The notes under the pieces: model-generated
Database searches by the model: none
The model's input: the letters and a program-made list of their open reading frames with translations, nothing else
What the model was told of the DNA's origin: nothing
Assembly: GCA_039819285.1 (NCBI GenBank)
Contig: JBCBSH010000034.1
Span: 1 to 26,219 of the forward strand
Length of the DNA: 26,219 nt
DNA from: JANQGH01 sp039819285
GTDB taxonomy: Bacteria > Pseudomonadota > Alphaproteobacteria > DSM-16000 > Inquilinaceae
Direction of reading: 5' to 3'
Program-made: the position numbers and the translations under genes
Shown here: one piece after another, positions 1-7,094 of the stretch
How the letters are laid out: each line of letters begins with the position of its first letter
How positions within the stretch are numbered: the first letter of the stretch is position 1

Positions 1-2
1 CT

Positions 3-545
3 TACCGGCCGCGCTTTCGCTGCTTTTACCGGGGCACGGTCGAACTGCCGAAAGGCTACGGCACGCAGTCGGTCTATGAGGTCAAACCCTGGCGCGAAGC
101 CTCACACGTGCCCGCAGTGATCGAACCGGGCAAGCACTTGCATGCGACCCTTGCCAACGAGCTTTACCAGCACCGCCGGCTGGCCGCCCTGTTCAAACAG
201 CTCGTCGCACCGCTGGACTTTCCCGAAAGCCTGGTGGGCTTGTTTGAAATGGCGTTCGACGAGATCGTGACCAACATTTGCAGCTACGCCTGGCACGATC
301 GCGGGCAGCACGTGATCGAGGTCGATATCGACGTGTCCGGCGACACGGTCGAGGCCACGTTCGCGGACGATGGTGTTGAGTTCAACCCCTTGGAGATGGC
401 GGCCGCCCCGATCGATGGCGACATTGACGAGCGCGCGGCCGGCGGGTTGGGGATCCACTTGCTGGGTGAGATGATGGACGAAGTCCGCTATCGTCGCGAC
501 GGCGGCGCCAATCACTTGACGGTGGTCAAGAGATGGCGGGACTAA
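3..545 (+). CDS. Cyclase-like tail fused to RsbW-type HATPase domain (5' partial)
   Basis: The gene enters from the left edge; 180 residues are visible. Residues 36-180 form a HATPase_c_2 (anti-sigma factor kinase, RsbW/SpoIIAB-like) domain. The N-box FDEIVTNICSYAW has Glu87 and Asn91, the G1-like box is DDGVEFNP, and the G2-like box is GGLGIHLL. Such domains bind ATP and phosphorylate a STAS partner or hold a sigma factor. Residues 1-35 read in frame and resemble the end of class III nucleotidyl cyclase domains (RGTVELPKGYGTQSVYEV). A GTG at 108 could start a stand-alone protein of 145 residues, but no Shine-Dalgarno precedes it and the upstream frame has no stop, so I favour one fused protein. 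The STAS gene follows 24 bp later. The ATPase domain is well supported; the cyclase assignment rests on about 30 residues. Confidence 0.72.
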   Translation, partial: YRPRFRCFYRGTVELPKGYGTQSVYEVKPWREASHVPAVIEPGKHLHATLANELYQHRRLAALFKQLVAPLDFPESLVGLFEMAFDEIVTNICSYAWHDRGQHVIEVDIDVSGDTVEATFADDGVEFNPLEMAAAPIDGDIDERAAGGLGIHLLGEMMDEVRYRRDGGANHLTVVKRWRD

Positions 546-569
546 CTTTCAACTCCAGGGGCTGTATTG

Positions 570-911
570 ATGAGCGATGACAGGGCGAACGATGTTGTCG
601 GCGATGGCCATATCGTCGTCCATGTGTCGGGCAGATTGGACGTGGTCGCGGCCAAAGGATTCGAAGCGCGGCTCACCGCGCATATCGAATCGCCCCAGCC
701 CGTGATCGTGGTCGATTTCTCCGAATGCAGCTATATCAGCAGTGCCGGCCTTCGCAGCGTTCTGATCGCGGCCAAGAAGGCCAACTCAACCGACAAGACG
801 CTCGTGCTTGCCGGTATGAACGAGATGGTACGAGAGGTGTTCCGGGTCAGCGGTTTCGACAAGATGCTGACGATCGAACCGGACGCCGCGACGGCGATCA
901 GCCTTCACTGA
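570..911 (+). CDS. STAS-domain anti-anti-sigma factor
   Basis: This 113-residue protein is a single STAS domain of the SpoIIAA/RsbV family. The core VVDFSECSYISSAGLRSVL (about residues 48-65) contains the phosphorylatable-serine motif; Ser57 aligns with SpoIIAA Ser58. The unphosphorylated form would bind the anti-sigma kinase and release its partner; phosphorylation breaks the contact. The upstream gene encodes an RsbW-like ATPase domain, so the two likely form a partner-switching pair. No sigma factor or PP2C phosphatase is visible. A TTG at 567 also opens the frame, but the ATG at 570 sits better after CCAGGGG (556-562). The 3' end overlaps the convergent GntR gene by 14 bp. Confidence 0.85.
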   Translation: MSDDRANDVVGDGHIVVHVSGRLDVVAAKGFEARLTAHIESPQPVIVVDFSECSYISSAGLRSVLIAAKKANSTDKTLVLAGMNEMVREVFRVSGFDKMLTIEPDAATAISLH

Positions 912-1575
912 GGTCGCGCCGGCGCAGTTCCTCCAGCAGATCATCGCGGCCGCTCAGGCAGTGTTTGCGCACGGCGGCGATGGCACGCGCACAGTCTCGT
1001 TCCACCAACGCCGCAACGATTTCGGCGTGATCGCGGATATTGGCGGTCATACGTTCAGGGCTGAACCCGATCGTCAGGCGCATCGCCTGGATCAGCTCCC
1101 AGCCGCGCGGCACCATTTCTTCCGCCTCCTCGTTGCGGGCAAGCGCGGTGATGGCGCGATGGAATGCCGCATTGGTTGCCAGCACCGCCTCCACGTCTTG
1201 GGACTTCGTGGCCGCGACATAGGCCGCTTCTGCCGACCGGATGCGGTCCTGATCGTCGGCCGTGATCCGCTCGCAGGCCCGCTCGACCAGCATCGTTTCG
1301 AGCGCCATGCGAATGTCATACATGTTGCGGACATAGTCCGTGCCTACCTTGCGGATGACGGCACCGCGATGGGGCTGCAAATCCACGAGCCCTTGGCCAG
1401 CCAAAAGCCGCAATGCTTCGCGAACCGGGATTGGGCTGACGTCATACCGTTCGCTCACCGCCATGATCTTCAGCCGCTGACCCGGCTTGAACGATCCCGC
1501 CAGGATGTCCGCCCGCAACCTCTCCGTTAGTCGCTGGGTCATGGTTGCCGGATGTAAACCTGTCGCGGACTTCAT
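898..1575 (-). CDS. GntR-family transcriptional regulator, FCD (FadR/VanR) type
   Basis: This 225-residue protein has an N-terminal winged helix-turn-helix (about 12-75; SPIPVREALRLLAGQGLVD is the classic GntR recognition region) and a C-terminal all-helical FCD domain (about 80-215). Likely metal or effector ligands are Asp87 (YDIRMALE), His139 (NAAFHRAI), His183 (RDHAEIV) and His205. FCD regulators usually repress genes for sugar acids, organic acids or amino acids and release DNA when the metabolite binds. The start is fixed by an AGGAGG about 5 bp upstream. Its target is not proven; the uronate isomerase/fructuronate reductase pair 4 kb away is a reasonable candidate because UxuR and ExuR belong to this family. 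The 3' end overlaps the STAS gene. Confidence 0.88.
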   Translation of the reverse strand: MKSATGLHPATMTQRLTERLRADILAGSFKPGQRLKIMAVSERYDVSPIPVREALRLLAGQGLVDLQPHRGAVIRKVGTDYVRNMYDIRMALETMLVERACERITADDQDRIRSAEAAYVAATKSQDVEAVLATNAAFHRAITALARNEEAEEMVPRGWELIQAMRLTIGFSPERMTANIRDHAEIVAALVERDCARAIAAVRKHCLSGRDDLLEELRRRDLSEG

Positions 1576-1796
1576 TCGGCCTCCTGGCCAGCAATGACAG
1601 CCTGTGGCTAAACCGTCTTCAACGGATCATCCGCCGCTCTGCCGCCCTCACAACATGGCGGCTGCAAAGTGCTTTGGCAGGTCGGAAAAGCCGGCGCTAG
1701 CGCTTCAGAGATTCTTACCGCAGATGGCACACCTTTGCGCACTTTCTTTCGATAATCAAAACTAGAAATTCGAATAATCGACATTTAGGAGTCGCG
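1576..1796. promoter_or_regulatory. Intergenic region upstream of the GntR gene, with AT-rich segment
   Basis: This gap separates the end of the DUF2589 operon from the GntR gene on the same strand and should hold the GntR promoter. Positions about 1740-1795 are much richer in A/T than the surroundings and contain the 8-bp palindrome ATTCGAAT (1768-1775). I could not make out a convincing -35/-10 pair or a T-tailed terminator. Confidence 0.35.
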
Positions 1797-2801
1797 TTAC
1801 CCGTCGACGGACGGAAAAACCGGGTCATGGGTGACAAGCTCTGACGGCTCTGGACGCCGATGGCGTCCAATCCAGCGGCGCAGCCGCCATATAGGGTCAA
1901 GACGTCCCACCCAATGGGGCATGACCGGAGGCGGCCCTATCGCAATATCGAGATGACGGACCGCCAGGATGGGCGGACGATCGTCGTCTGCGGTGGTCTC
2001 GACAACCGTCAATCCCTGGTCGAGAAACGACAGATCGAGTTCGATGGCCTCGGCGGCCTTGAGCGGGTCGTAAACCAGCAAGCGACAGCGCTCGCCGCCC
2101 AAAGGAACGTAGCGATAAACAAGGCCGACCTCAGGCTCGTCTTGCCCGAGTGGCGCGCGGTGCAGGGAGATCAAGGAGGGGCGACGGGCGGCCAGATCCG
2201 TGACGATGGCCGTCAGGCTGTCACGGCTTTTCCGCAACGCCCATGCCCGGCCACCCGCGGCAGGACCACGCAACTGCGCAGCGAGGATCTCAACGGAAGC
2301 AAACGCTTCGCCCTCATCAGCTTGTTGTGATAACCGCGCGGCGATCGGCTGATGCGGCACCCAAAAGTCCGGCACGGTCGCCAGCACCGTCGCCCACAGC
2401 AGATCTTGGCAAAGCGTGTCGCCCTCCATCCTTTTCGCGCACGCGGACAGGTACGCGTCGACGATATCGTGCTGCTTGTCGTTCCTTCGCCGGCCCGGCG
2501 GCGGCCAACTGCGCGCGACAAACGCGTCCCGCGCGGCGAGGGCAAGGGCTGATCGCAGCAACCCTCTCGCGGGGACCGGCGCAGACAGGCGATAGGCCAG
2601 AAACAGCGCTGCGCGCATCCGTACCGAGAGGGCGGGAAAGGCGCCAAAGACCGCCTTTTCGATATCGTCGGCAGCCTGTCGACGCGCTGCGTCAAGCGCA
2701 GTCCGTCTGTCGCCTTCGTAAGACCATGCGTTCGGGACAGCCACCCAGTCCCGTCTTGGATCGAACTCAGTCGCGACTGGGCGGTCGGGAACGCTTGGCA
2801 T
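1797..2801 (-). CDS. Unrecognised 334-residue protein, last gene of the DUF2589 operon
   Basis: I do not recognise this family with confidence. It is a soluble-looking protein without signal peptide or membrane helix. Residues about 35-150 are helical and rich in Ala and Arg. Residues about 195-290 look like beta strands: ARRPSLISLHRAPLG, then VGLVYRYVPLGGERCRLLVYDP, then LDLSFLDQGLTVVETT. That order of 'restricted-access, hydrophobic strand, VYDP' faintly recalls the C-terminal half of C39-like papain-fold proteins, but the usual Cys and His catalytic residues are not seen in place. The ATG at 2801 follows AAAGGCGG and overlaps the preceding zinc-ribbon gene by 35 bp, which suggests translational coupling. 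Function unknown. Confidence 0.7.
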   Translation of the reverse strand: MPSVPDRPVATEFDPRRDWVAVPNAWSYEGDRRTALDAARRQAADDIEKAVFGAFPALSVRMRAALFLAYRLSAPVPARGLLRSALALAARDAFVARSWPPPGRRRNDKQHDIVDAYLSACAKRMEGDTLCQDLLWATVLATVPDFWVPHQPIAARLSQQADEGEAFASVEILAAQLRGPAAGGRAWALRKSRDSLTAIVTDLAARRPSLISLHRAPLGQDEPEVGLVYRYVPLGGERCRLLVYDPLKAAEAIELDLSFLDQGLTVVETTADDDRPPILAVRHLDIAIGPPPVMPHWVGRLDPIWRLRRWIGRHRRPEPSELVTHDPVFPSVDG

Positions 2802-3177
2802 GTCCGCCTTTCAGCGCGCGAACGGCGTTGCCGTCCTGGCCCGGCCTTTTGACGGCATAGCGCGGCCCGGGGCGGTGGCGCGCGGCCCGCGCAGGAACAT
2901 CCGCCGCAGTCCCGAGCGATGCGGAACGAGACGCCCCAAAGGTGGCCGCAACGCTTGGATTGTCGCGAATGCCATCGCAAAACCGGCGCAGGGCTTCGCC
3001 CCCTTCGCCGGCGTTAGCAAGATCGATACCCACATCCGATCCGCAGCCAATGCAGGTCAACCGCTCGCCGGCCGCCAGGCGAAACAGATCATGGATCTCG
3101 AGGGTGAAAACCTGGCCACAGAGGCACGTCAGACCGGCGGGGCTGGCGGCAGGTGCAGTACCGGGCGGCTCAGACAT
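2767..3177 (-). CDS. Small zinc-ribbon protein in the DUF2589 operon
   Basis: This 136-residue protein has four cysteines arranged as a zinc ribbon near its N-terminus: Cys18-x-Cys20 (LTCLCGQVF) and Cys42-x2-Cys45 (LTCIGCGSD). The rest, about 75-136, is basic and low in complexity, ending in a Lys/Arg-rich tail, so nucleic-acid or acidic-protein contact is possible. The frame is open further upstream to 3225, but ATG 3177 overlaps the stop of the preceding gene by 8 bp (ATGTCTGA), the usual arrangement for coupled operon genes, and the residues before it look like antisense-free filler. Family and function are unknown. Confidence 0.68.
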   Translation of the reverse strand: MSEPPGTAPAASPAGLTCLCGQVFTLEIHDLFRLAAGERLTCIGCGSDVGIDLANAGEGGEALRRFCDGIRDNPSVAATFGASRSASLGTAADVPARAARHRPGPRYAVKRPGQDGNAVRALKGGHAKRSRPPSRD

Positions 3178-3925
3178 CGTCCGGATCGGCCGTCGCGCCA
3201 TCGCCCTCGGCGCTTTCCGCATCATCCGGGGTTTCGGGAACCTCTGGGCTCTCGGGGACCTCGGCCATTTCAGCCGGCGGCAGTCGCGTCAACCCCCCGG
3301 TGGCATCCATCAGATTCAACAACCGAGCCAGACCCGAAGGCAGGTCGGCCTGTTCGACGTTCACCTTCATGCGGATCTGCATGTCGAGCGCGTGTCGCTG
3401 TCTGGAAACCTCGTCGCTGCGGCCGTAAACGGCCGTCAACTCCACTTCGCGCCCGGTCTGCTCGTCAAGCTCGCTGTCTTCCGCCTCGCCCTGGCGCGCG
3501 CCGGTGCCGGTGCCGACGCTTTGGCGCACCCGTTCGCCCATCTGCTCGCGCGGCGCTTCGCGCAAGCGGGTCTCCAGGATCTTGACCGCATACTCCAACT
3601 CGGCGTTTTTGATCTGCATGGCCGGTATCGGCAGCATCGACAGCAACGGCAGTTCGACCTGGCTGTCGGCGGCCTTGCCTTCGGCATCGGGGCGCCGCAC
3701 CTTGAACTTTACCGTACGCAGATCACCCAACGGCGTTTCAAACGGTTCCGCCGCCACACCCTCGGCTTCTGGCGCGGGGTCGAAACCGACCTTTTCGATG
3801 TATCGCGCGGTGGCCATTGCGGCCTGTGCCTCAGCATCGATCAGGGCCTTCAGCGGTGCGCCGATGAGCTGATACAAGGTCAGGGCGCCGTAGTCGCTGC
3901 CTTGTTGCGGCCTGTCTTTTGGCAT
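3170..3925 (-). CDS. DUF2589-family protein (second copy in operon)
   Basis: This 251-residue protein carries the DUF2589 signature. Its N-terminus has LIGAPLKALIDAEAQAAMAT followed by YIEKVGFDP. The core is ELPLLSMLPIPAMQIKNAEL (91-110), and the C-terminal repeat of the family theme is VNVEQADLPSGLARLLNLM. It is longer than the first copy (187 residues) because of a charged insert (about 120-170) and an acidic, Pro-rich tail (about 215-251). The family has no assigned function. The hydrophobic 'PLL..LPIP' strand and the absence of a signal peptide suggest a cytoplasmic or membrane-associated protein. It lies 15 bp after the preceding gene and overlaps the next by 8 bp. Confidence 0.85.
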   Translation of the reverse strand: MPKDRPQQGSDYGALTLYQLIGAPLKALIDAEAQAAMATARYIEKVGFDPAPEAEGVAAEPFETPLGDLRTVKFKVRRPDAEGKAADSQVELPLLSMLPIPAMQIKNAELEYAVKILETRLREAPREQMGERVRQSVGTGTGARQGEAEDSELDEQTGREVELTAVYGRSDEVSRQRHALDMQIRMKVNVEQADLPSGLARLLNLMDATGGLTRLPPAEMAEVPESPEVPETPDDAESAEGDGATADPDDV

Positions 3926-3940
3926 GCCGGATAAGCGCCC

Positions 3941-4714
3941 CTATTCCGAGGTCAGCGAGCGGAAGGTGCGGCCGCCCTCGACCTTCACCTCGGTCCACTG
4001 ATAGTTACGGACGGCCGCCCGGATCTTGATGGACGACAGCATATCCTGCGGCAGTTCGCGCAAGGCGTCGGCACCGATGGCAACATCCAGCCTGGAGTCC
4101 CGATCGACCTGCCAGACCTCGCCAATACGCCGACCCAGATCCTCCAGCGGCGGCGCGATGTTAATATCGCCCGTCAAGCCGGCGACCTCGTCCTCGGTGA
4201 TCTCTTCGCCGACCTCGACGTTGAACCGAAGGACCCGCCGGAACGTTGCCATCAACCCCTGCTCGGCCGACTTGGTATCGAACACGCCGTCTTCGGAGAT
4301 CAAATCGGTGAAGTTCACGATCATGTGGCGTAGACCGGCCTGTCGCAGGTCGATGCGGAAGACGTTGCGATCGACCGGATTCTTCAGACGGTCCGCCAAG
4401 TCGCCGGCATCGGCGACCCGCGGAACGAGAAAGGACAGGAAGAGAGTCACCACGCGCTCGATCGACCGTTCGAACATCGGTGCCAAAGTCGCCTCGCGGC
4501 CTTCGGAATTGGCCAGGGATGCCGAGACCGATTCGATGGCGAATTTCAGCTCGATCTCCGCTTCCTCGATCTCCGCACGGGGAATCGGAAAGCGGCGCAG
4601 CAGGAAATCCTGCTCGTAATAGCGACTGATCGACCGGGAATAGATGTCGGAGGCAAAACGAGACTTCGCCAGGTCCCGCAAGATCGCCCCGATCACTTGC
4701 TCCAAATCCGCCAA
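3941..4714 (-). CDS. Unrecognised protein sharing the DUF2589 'PIP' core motif
   Basis: This 257-residue protein sits between two DUF2589 genes. I do not recognise a named family, but residues 38-62 (LLRRFPIPRAEIEEAEIEL and on) match the core of both neighbours: two leucines, an aromatic/Leu-Pro-Ile-Pro, then alternating Ile every second to fourth position. The remainder is mixed: a charged helix region (about 85-130), an acidic segment (about 165-185) and a short beta-like C-terminus ending in Ser-Glu. There is no signal peptide or clear membrane helix. The spacing (56 bp after the first DUF2589 gene, 15 bp before the second) makes it part of the operon. A structural partner of the DUF2589 proteins is an inference. 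Confidence 0.78.
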   Translation of the reverse strand: MADLEQVIGAILRDLAKSRFASDIYSRSISRYYEQDFLLRRFPIPRAEIEEAEIELKFAIESVSASLANSEGREATLAPMFERSIERVVTLFLSFLVPRVADAGDLADRLKNPVDRNVFRIDLRQAGLRHMIVNFTDLISEDGVFDTKSAEQGLMATFRRVLRFNVEVGEEITEDEVAGLTGDINIAPPLEDLGRRIGEVWQVDRDSRLDVAIGADALRELPQDMLSSIKIRAAVRNYQWTEVKVEGGRTFRSLTSE

Positions 4715-4770
4715 AAGCCGCCTCCCCAGCGGTGTTCTGTTCTCAAGATCAGCCGCTAGCCGACCGGTGC

Positions 4771-5334
4771 TTACTTCTCTGGAATGTTTTCAAGCAGCAG
4801 GTTCAGGACCTTGGCCATGCCGGCCGGCATGTCGTCCTGCACCGCCTGAACGTTCACGTTCATGTTGTACTCAACCGAATAGCGGGAGTTCTTCGTCGAG
4901 GTCGATTCCTTTTTCGACGAGTAGGACGCGTTCAGTTTTGCGCTGGCGAACAGGTACCTGGCGCCGGCCTCGACCCCGACGCTGGCGTTCCGCTCATCTT
5001 TCGAGGTGTCTTCCGCGGACGAGCTGTCGGACAGGTTGGCGGTGAAGTCAATCGTCATCGTGTCGATGCGCAAATACGGGATCGGCAGCAAGGTCAGCAG
5101 CGGCACCTCGATATCGATCGTGGTCGTCTCCACCTCGCCCTCATCGTTGGTGGTGCGCCGATTGAACTTGAGCGGCACGCTGATCAAGGTGCCGTCATCC
5201 TTGAACCCGACACTGCGGATAAAGTCGTAGGAGGTGCCGGCGGCCTTCGCTTGCGCCTCGACAGCGGCGATCATGGGTCCGCCGATGAGATTGCCAAACG
5301 GGATCGCACCAAGCTGCTGGGTCACATCAGGCAT
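4771..5334 (-). CDS. DUF2589-family protein (first gene of operon)
   Basis: This 187-residue protein is a clear DUF2589 member. It shows FGNLIGGPMIAAVEAQAKAA near the start, then YDFIRSVGF, the core IEVPLLTLLPIPYLRIDTM (75-93), and the C-terminal VQAVQDDMPAGMAKVLNLL. A Ser/Lys-rich stretch (about 103-152) separates core and tail. The frame is open upstream to 5436, but ATG 5334 follows GAGGG at a suitable distance and the family N-terminus begins here, so I chose it. It is the first gene of the five-gene operon; its leader contains a terminator-like hairpin. Function is unknown for the family. Confidence 0.87.
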   Translation of the reverse strand: MPDVTQQLGAIPFGNLIGGPMIAAVEAQAKAAGTSYDFIRSVGFKDDGTLISVPLKFNRRTTNDEGEVETTTIDIEVPLLTLLPIPYLRIDTMTIDFTANLSDSSSAEDTSKDERNASVGVEAGARYLFASAKLNASYSSKKESTSTKNSRYSVEYNMNVNVQAVQDDMPAGMAKVLNLLLENIPEK

Positions 5335-5668
5335 AGAAGGCCCTCTTCGTTTGCCGCCGCGTTGTCGGTCAAGAACAGACCAGGGATCGCTCGACCAGTC
5401 ATCGCGCCAACGATCGACGCAACGGCAGCCAAACACCGTGAAGACCGACAGCCTACACTAGCATTGGTTGCAGTCATGCAAAAAACGGCGGACCGGGCGC
5501 GAGTCGCGCGAAGAACCGCCGGTTAGGCGGACCCAGCAGAGTGGCTCACGCCAATGATGTGCCTTTGGCGTTTCGCGGATGGGTTCATCGGGTCTACCAT
5601 CGGCGCCTCTATGCCGATGTTTCCCCATCGCTGACCATCGACCACAAAGCCGAACGGCTGGAGAACCC
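5335..5668. promoter_or_regulatory. Divergent intergenic region between DUF2589 operon and uronate genes
   Basis: This 334-bp stretch has no convincing gene. It must hold the promoter of the leftward DUF2589 operon and of the rightward uronate isomerase gene. It contains a strong GC-rich hairpin with a T-tract on the - strand (5480-5521) and the sequence GGGTCTACCA (5590-5599), which resembles FCD-GntR operators of the form TGGTnnACCA. No clear sigma-70 -35/-10 pair was identified. Confidence 0.5.
5480..5521 (-). terminator. Terminator-like hairpin in the DUF2589 operon leader
   Basis: Read on the - strand, arms CGGCGG (5516-5521) and CCGCCG (5486-5491) enclose an inner GCGCG/CGCGC stem and are followed by TTTTTT (5485-5480). 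This is the form of an intrinsic terminator. No - strand gene lies upstream of it before the divergent uxaC start, so it may act as an attenuator of the DUF2589 operon or end a short untranslated RNA. Confidence 0.5.
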
Positions 5669-7090
5669 GTGACCGCCGCACTGACACTGCATGAAGACAG
5701 GTTGTTTCCGCCCGACCCCGAAACCAGGTCAATCGCGCGACGGCTCTATCGAAACATCCGCGACCTGCCGATCATCAGCCCGCACGGCCATACCGATGCG
5801 CAATGGTTCGCCGCGGACGCGCCGTTCCCCGACCCGGCCCGGCTTCTAATCGTGCCGGATCACTACGTTTTCCGCATGCTGTACAGTCAGGGCGTGCCGC
5901 TGGAGCGCATCGGCATTGCATGTCGAGACGGTGGACCGGTCGAAACCGATCCAAGGGCCATCTGGCGTGTTTTTGCCGAGCATTGGCATCTGTTCAGAGG
6001 CACGCCGACCCGGCTTTGGATGAACCACGTGCTTCATGAGCTGTTCGACGTGCGCGTCCGCCTAACGCCGGAAACCGCCGACGACATCTATGACGCAATC
6101 GCCGACCGGCTTACGACCGACGGCTTTCGTCCAAGGGCGCTGTACGAACGGTTCGGGCTTGAGGTGCTGTGCACGACGGAATCGCCGCTGGATACGTTGG
6201 CCCATCACAAGCAGCTTCAGGAAAGTGACTGGCCGGGACGGGTGATCACCGCATTTCGACCTGATCCGGTCGTCGATCCCGACTTTTCCGGCTTCGCCGA
6301 CAACGTTGCCAAGCTTGGCGACATTACCGGCGAAGACACCAGCCATTGGGACGGCTATCTCCAAGCCCTCCGGGCTCGTCGCCAGTTCTTTATCGAGCAC
6401 GGCGCGACGTCCACCGACCACGGTCACCCGAGCGCACGCACGGAAGACTTGGACCACGCATCCTGCGAACAGCTCTTTGCCAAGGCGCTCGCTGGCGAGC
6501 ACACGACCGAGGAGGCGGAGGCGTTTCGGGGCCAGATGCTGACCGAGATGGCGCGCATGAGCCTGGATGACGGGCTGGTCATGCAGATCCATCCCGGTTC
6601 CAACCGAAACCACAATGCCGAGCTCTTTGCCCGCTTCGGCCGGGATGTCGGGGCCGACATTCCGGGCGCCACCAACTATGTCGCCGCCTTAAAGCCGCTG
6701 CTTGACCGGTTCGGCAACGAACGCGGCCTCTCCATCATCCTGTTCACCCTCGACGAGACCGCCTATAGCCGGGAACTGGCGCCACTGGCCGGCGTCTATC
6801 CCGTGCTGAAACTGGGGCCGGCCTGGTGGTTCTTCGACAGTCCGGAAGGCATCCTGCGCTATCGCCAGCTGACCACGGAGACCGCCGGCTTCTGCAACAC
6901 GGTCGGCTTTAACGACGACACACGGGCCTTCCTATCGATCCCGGCAAGGCACGATATGGCGCGCCGGCTGGACTGTGCCTATCTCGCCGACCTAGTCGCC
7001 GATCACCGGCTGGATGAGGATGAGGCGCACGAGGTGGCTGGCGAACTCGCCTATCACTTGGCCAAACGCGCCTACAAGCTGGAGGCATGA
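5669..7090 (+). CDS. uxaC: Uronate isomerase (glucuronate/galacturonate isomerase)
   Basis: This 473-residue protein converts D-glucuronate to D-fructuronate and D-galacturonate to D-tagaturonate, the first step of hexuronate breakdown in the cytoplasm. It belongs to the amidohydrolase-fold UxaC family and has the family's usual length. The metal-binding His39-x-His41 motif (ISPHGHTDAQWF) is near the N-terminus; further marks are GPAWWFFDSPEG and the C-terminal GFNDDTRAF with the conserved Asp. The start is the GTG at 5669, preceded by GGAG (5660-5663); an upstream in-frame ATG would add 30 residues unlike the family. The dehydrogenase gene follows after 4 bp, so the two are co-translated. 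Confidence 0.93.
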   Translation: MTAALTLHEDRLFPPDPETRSIARRLYRNIRDLPIISPHGHTDAQWFAADAPFPDPARLLIVPDHYVFRMLYSQGVPLERIGIACRDGGPVETDPRAIWRVFAEHWHLFRGTPTRLWMNHVLHELFDVRVRLTPETADDIYDAIADRLTTDGFRPRALYERFGLEVLCTTESPLDTLAHHKQLQESDWPGRVITAFRPDPVVDPDFSGFADNVAKLGDITGEDTSHWDGYLQALRARRQFFIEHGATSTDHGHPSARTEDLDHASCEQLFAKALAGEHTTEEAEAFRGQMLTEMARMSLDDGLVMQIHPGSNRNHNAELFARFGRDVGADIPGATNYVAALKPLLDRFGNERGLSIILFTLDETAYSRELAPLAGVYPVLKLGPAWWFFDSPEGILRYRQLTTETAGFCNTVGFNDDTRAFLSIPARHDMARRLDCAYLADLVADHRLDEDEAHEVAGELAYHLAKRAYKLEA

Positions 7091-7094
7091 GGCG

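Noticed and set aside
2942..3934. Open + strand frame of 330 codons across the DUF2589 operon
   Set aside because: It runs antisense to three well-supported genes, is rich in Arg, Gln and His, and has no family motif; typical shadow in GC-rich DNA.
5523..5732. Short - strand frame of 69 codons upstream of the DUF2589 operon hairpin
   Set aside because: It overlaps the uxaC start, has no clear Shine-Dalgarno or recognisable motif, and is more likely chance, although it would fit the orientation of the hairpin.
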